The translations under genes were made by a program, and so were the position numbers. From MVYY01 sp035369865 (GTDB lineage Bacteria; Bacteroidota; Bacteroidia; Bacteroidales; Paludibacteraceae), in assembly GCA_035369865.1 (NCBI GenBank), contig DAOOVG010000093.1, forward strand, positions 1-6,740: a stretch of DNA of 6,740 nt, read 5' to 3'. Positions 6,505-6,740 of the stretch are shown piece after piece. Positions within the stretch are counted from its first letter, which is position 1. The number at the start of each line of letters is the position of its first letter. The notes under the pieces were generated by a model. The model ran no database searches and was not told where the DNA came from. It saw only the letters and a program-made list of their open reading frames with translations.

Positions 6505-6686
6505 TTAAAAATCTATTAAGATATCGGAATTCAGCTCGTGAAGCAGAATATCCAGATATAGGTCATTATACGGATAATCATTAAATAATTTGCCAAAAAA
6601 CCTTTTCAATTTAGGGAGAAATTACTTTTCGTCTCTTCTAAAAACTCAGTCAATTTCTTTATCTTTACCAAACTTTTGAGCTGGAT
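6505..6686 (-). pseudogene. Possible frameshifted gene remnant, unidentified
   Basis: Two short open stretches in different minus-strand frames abut. The first (6686-6606) reads about 26 residues, including LTEFLEETKSNFSLN, to a TGA. The second (6621-6505) reads 38 residues, including KRFFGKLFNDYPYNDLYLDI, and ends LLHELNSDILIDF at TAA. They overlap at 6606-6621, so a single-base shift would join them into one protein-like C-terminus. Neither has a start codon of its own and I do not recognise a family. In AT-rich DNA both could be chance; the amino-acid mix of the second piece is the main reason to list it. Confidence 0.2.
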
Positions 6687-6703
6687 TTATTTTTCAAGAA
6701 CGT

Positions 6704-6731
6704 TAGTTTAAAACTATGCACTTTTAGTGCA
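6704..6731. repeat. Two back-to-back small palindromes at the right edge
   Basis: TAGTTT-A-AAACTA (6704-6716) is followed without a gap by TGCACT-TTT-AGTGCA (6717-6731), giving two perfect 6-bp stems with loops of 1 and 3 bases. After it, ACTTTAG (6734-6740) partly repeats ACTTTTAG (6720-6727), so the pattern may continue past the window. It could be a terminator region, a dispersed-repeat end or a protein site; nothing here decides between these. Confidence 0.4.
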
Positions 6732-6740
6732 AGACTTTAG

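Larger units (their letters stand above)
6043..6740. other. Region of ~700 bases upstream of ileS without a convincing gene
   Basis: The stretch is AT-rich and has stops in all frames at short spacing. It contains the ileS promoter, a cluster of degenerate CGCAGAT repeats (6309-6370), a possible frameshifted gene remnant (6505-6686) and two adjacent palindromes at the right edge. The longest plausible plus-strand reading frame runs from ATG 6123 to TGA 6242 (39 residues, starting MNQGQRIKNLN), hydrophilic with no recognisable motif, and I do not call it a gene. No tRNA-like or rRNA-like sequence was found by eye. The gene to the right is outside the window. Confidence 0.6.

Overview
The window comes from a low-GC member of the Bacteroidota. 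Three things point there: a C-terminal type IX secretion (T9SS) sorting domain on the first gene, promoter-like boxes of the Bacteroidota type (TAnnTTTG) instead of clear Shine-Dalgarno starts, and a gene cluster (ileS, a DksA-like regulator, lspA, a DUF4296 lipoprotein) that I recognise from this phylum. Genus and species cannot be told from the sequence.

Layout. Positions 1-422 (+) hold the 3' end of a secreted endonuclease I family nuclease, cut by the left edge. A short convergent gap (423-549) contains a perfect 8-bp inverted repeat. From about 6087 down to 550 everything reads on the minus strand as one compact cluster: ileS (6042-2557), a 106-bp gap with a promoter-like box and a small GAAA-loop hairpin followed by a T-run, the TraR/DksA family protein (2450-2073), lspA (best start 2011, end 1400), and a DUF4296 lipoprotein (best start 1419, end 550) that overlaps the lspA 3' end. 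A strong 10-bp hairpin sits between dksA and lspA. Positions 6043-6740 carry no convincing intact gene. They hold the ileS promoter, a degenerate CGCAGAT repeat cluster, a possible frameshifted gene remnant and two back-to-back small palindromes at the right edge.

How the genes fit together. IleRS charges tRNA-Ile. The DksA-like protein is expected to tune RNA polymerase, classically with ppGpp, which accumulates when charging fails. LspA cleaves signal peptides of prolipoproteins, and the neighbouring DUF4296 protein is itself a predicted lipoprotein and so a substrate of LspA. The cluster therefore links translation and stringent response with envelope lipoprotein maturation.

This is mostly core housekeeping sequence, and I see no new defence, mobile or biosynthetic system. 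The points most worth a second look are the GXHH (not HXGH) signature of the IleRS, the hairpin between dksA and lspA, the hairpin in the dksA leader, and the repeat and remnant content of the region upstream of ileS.
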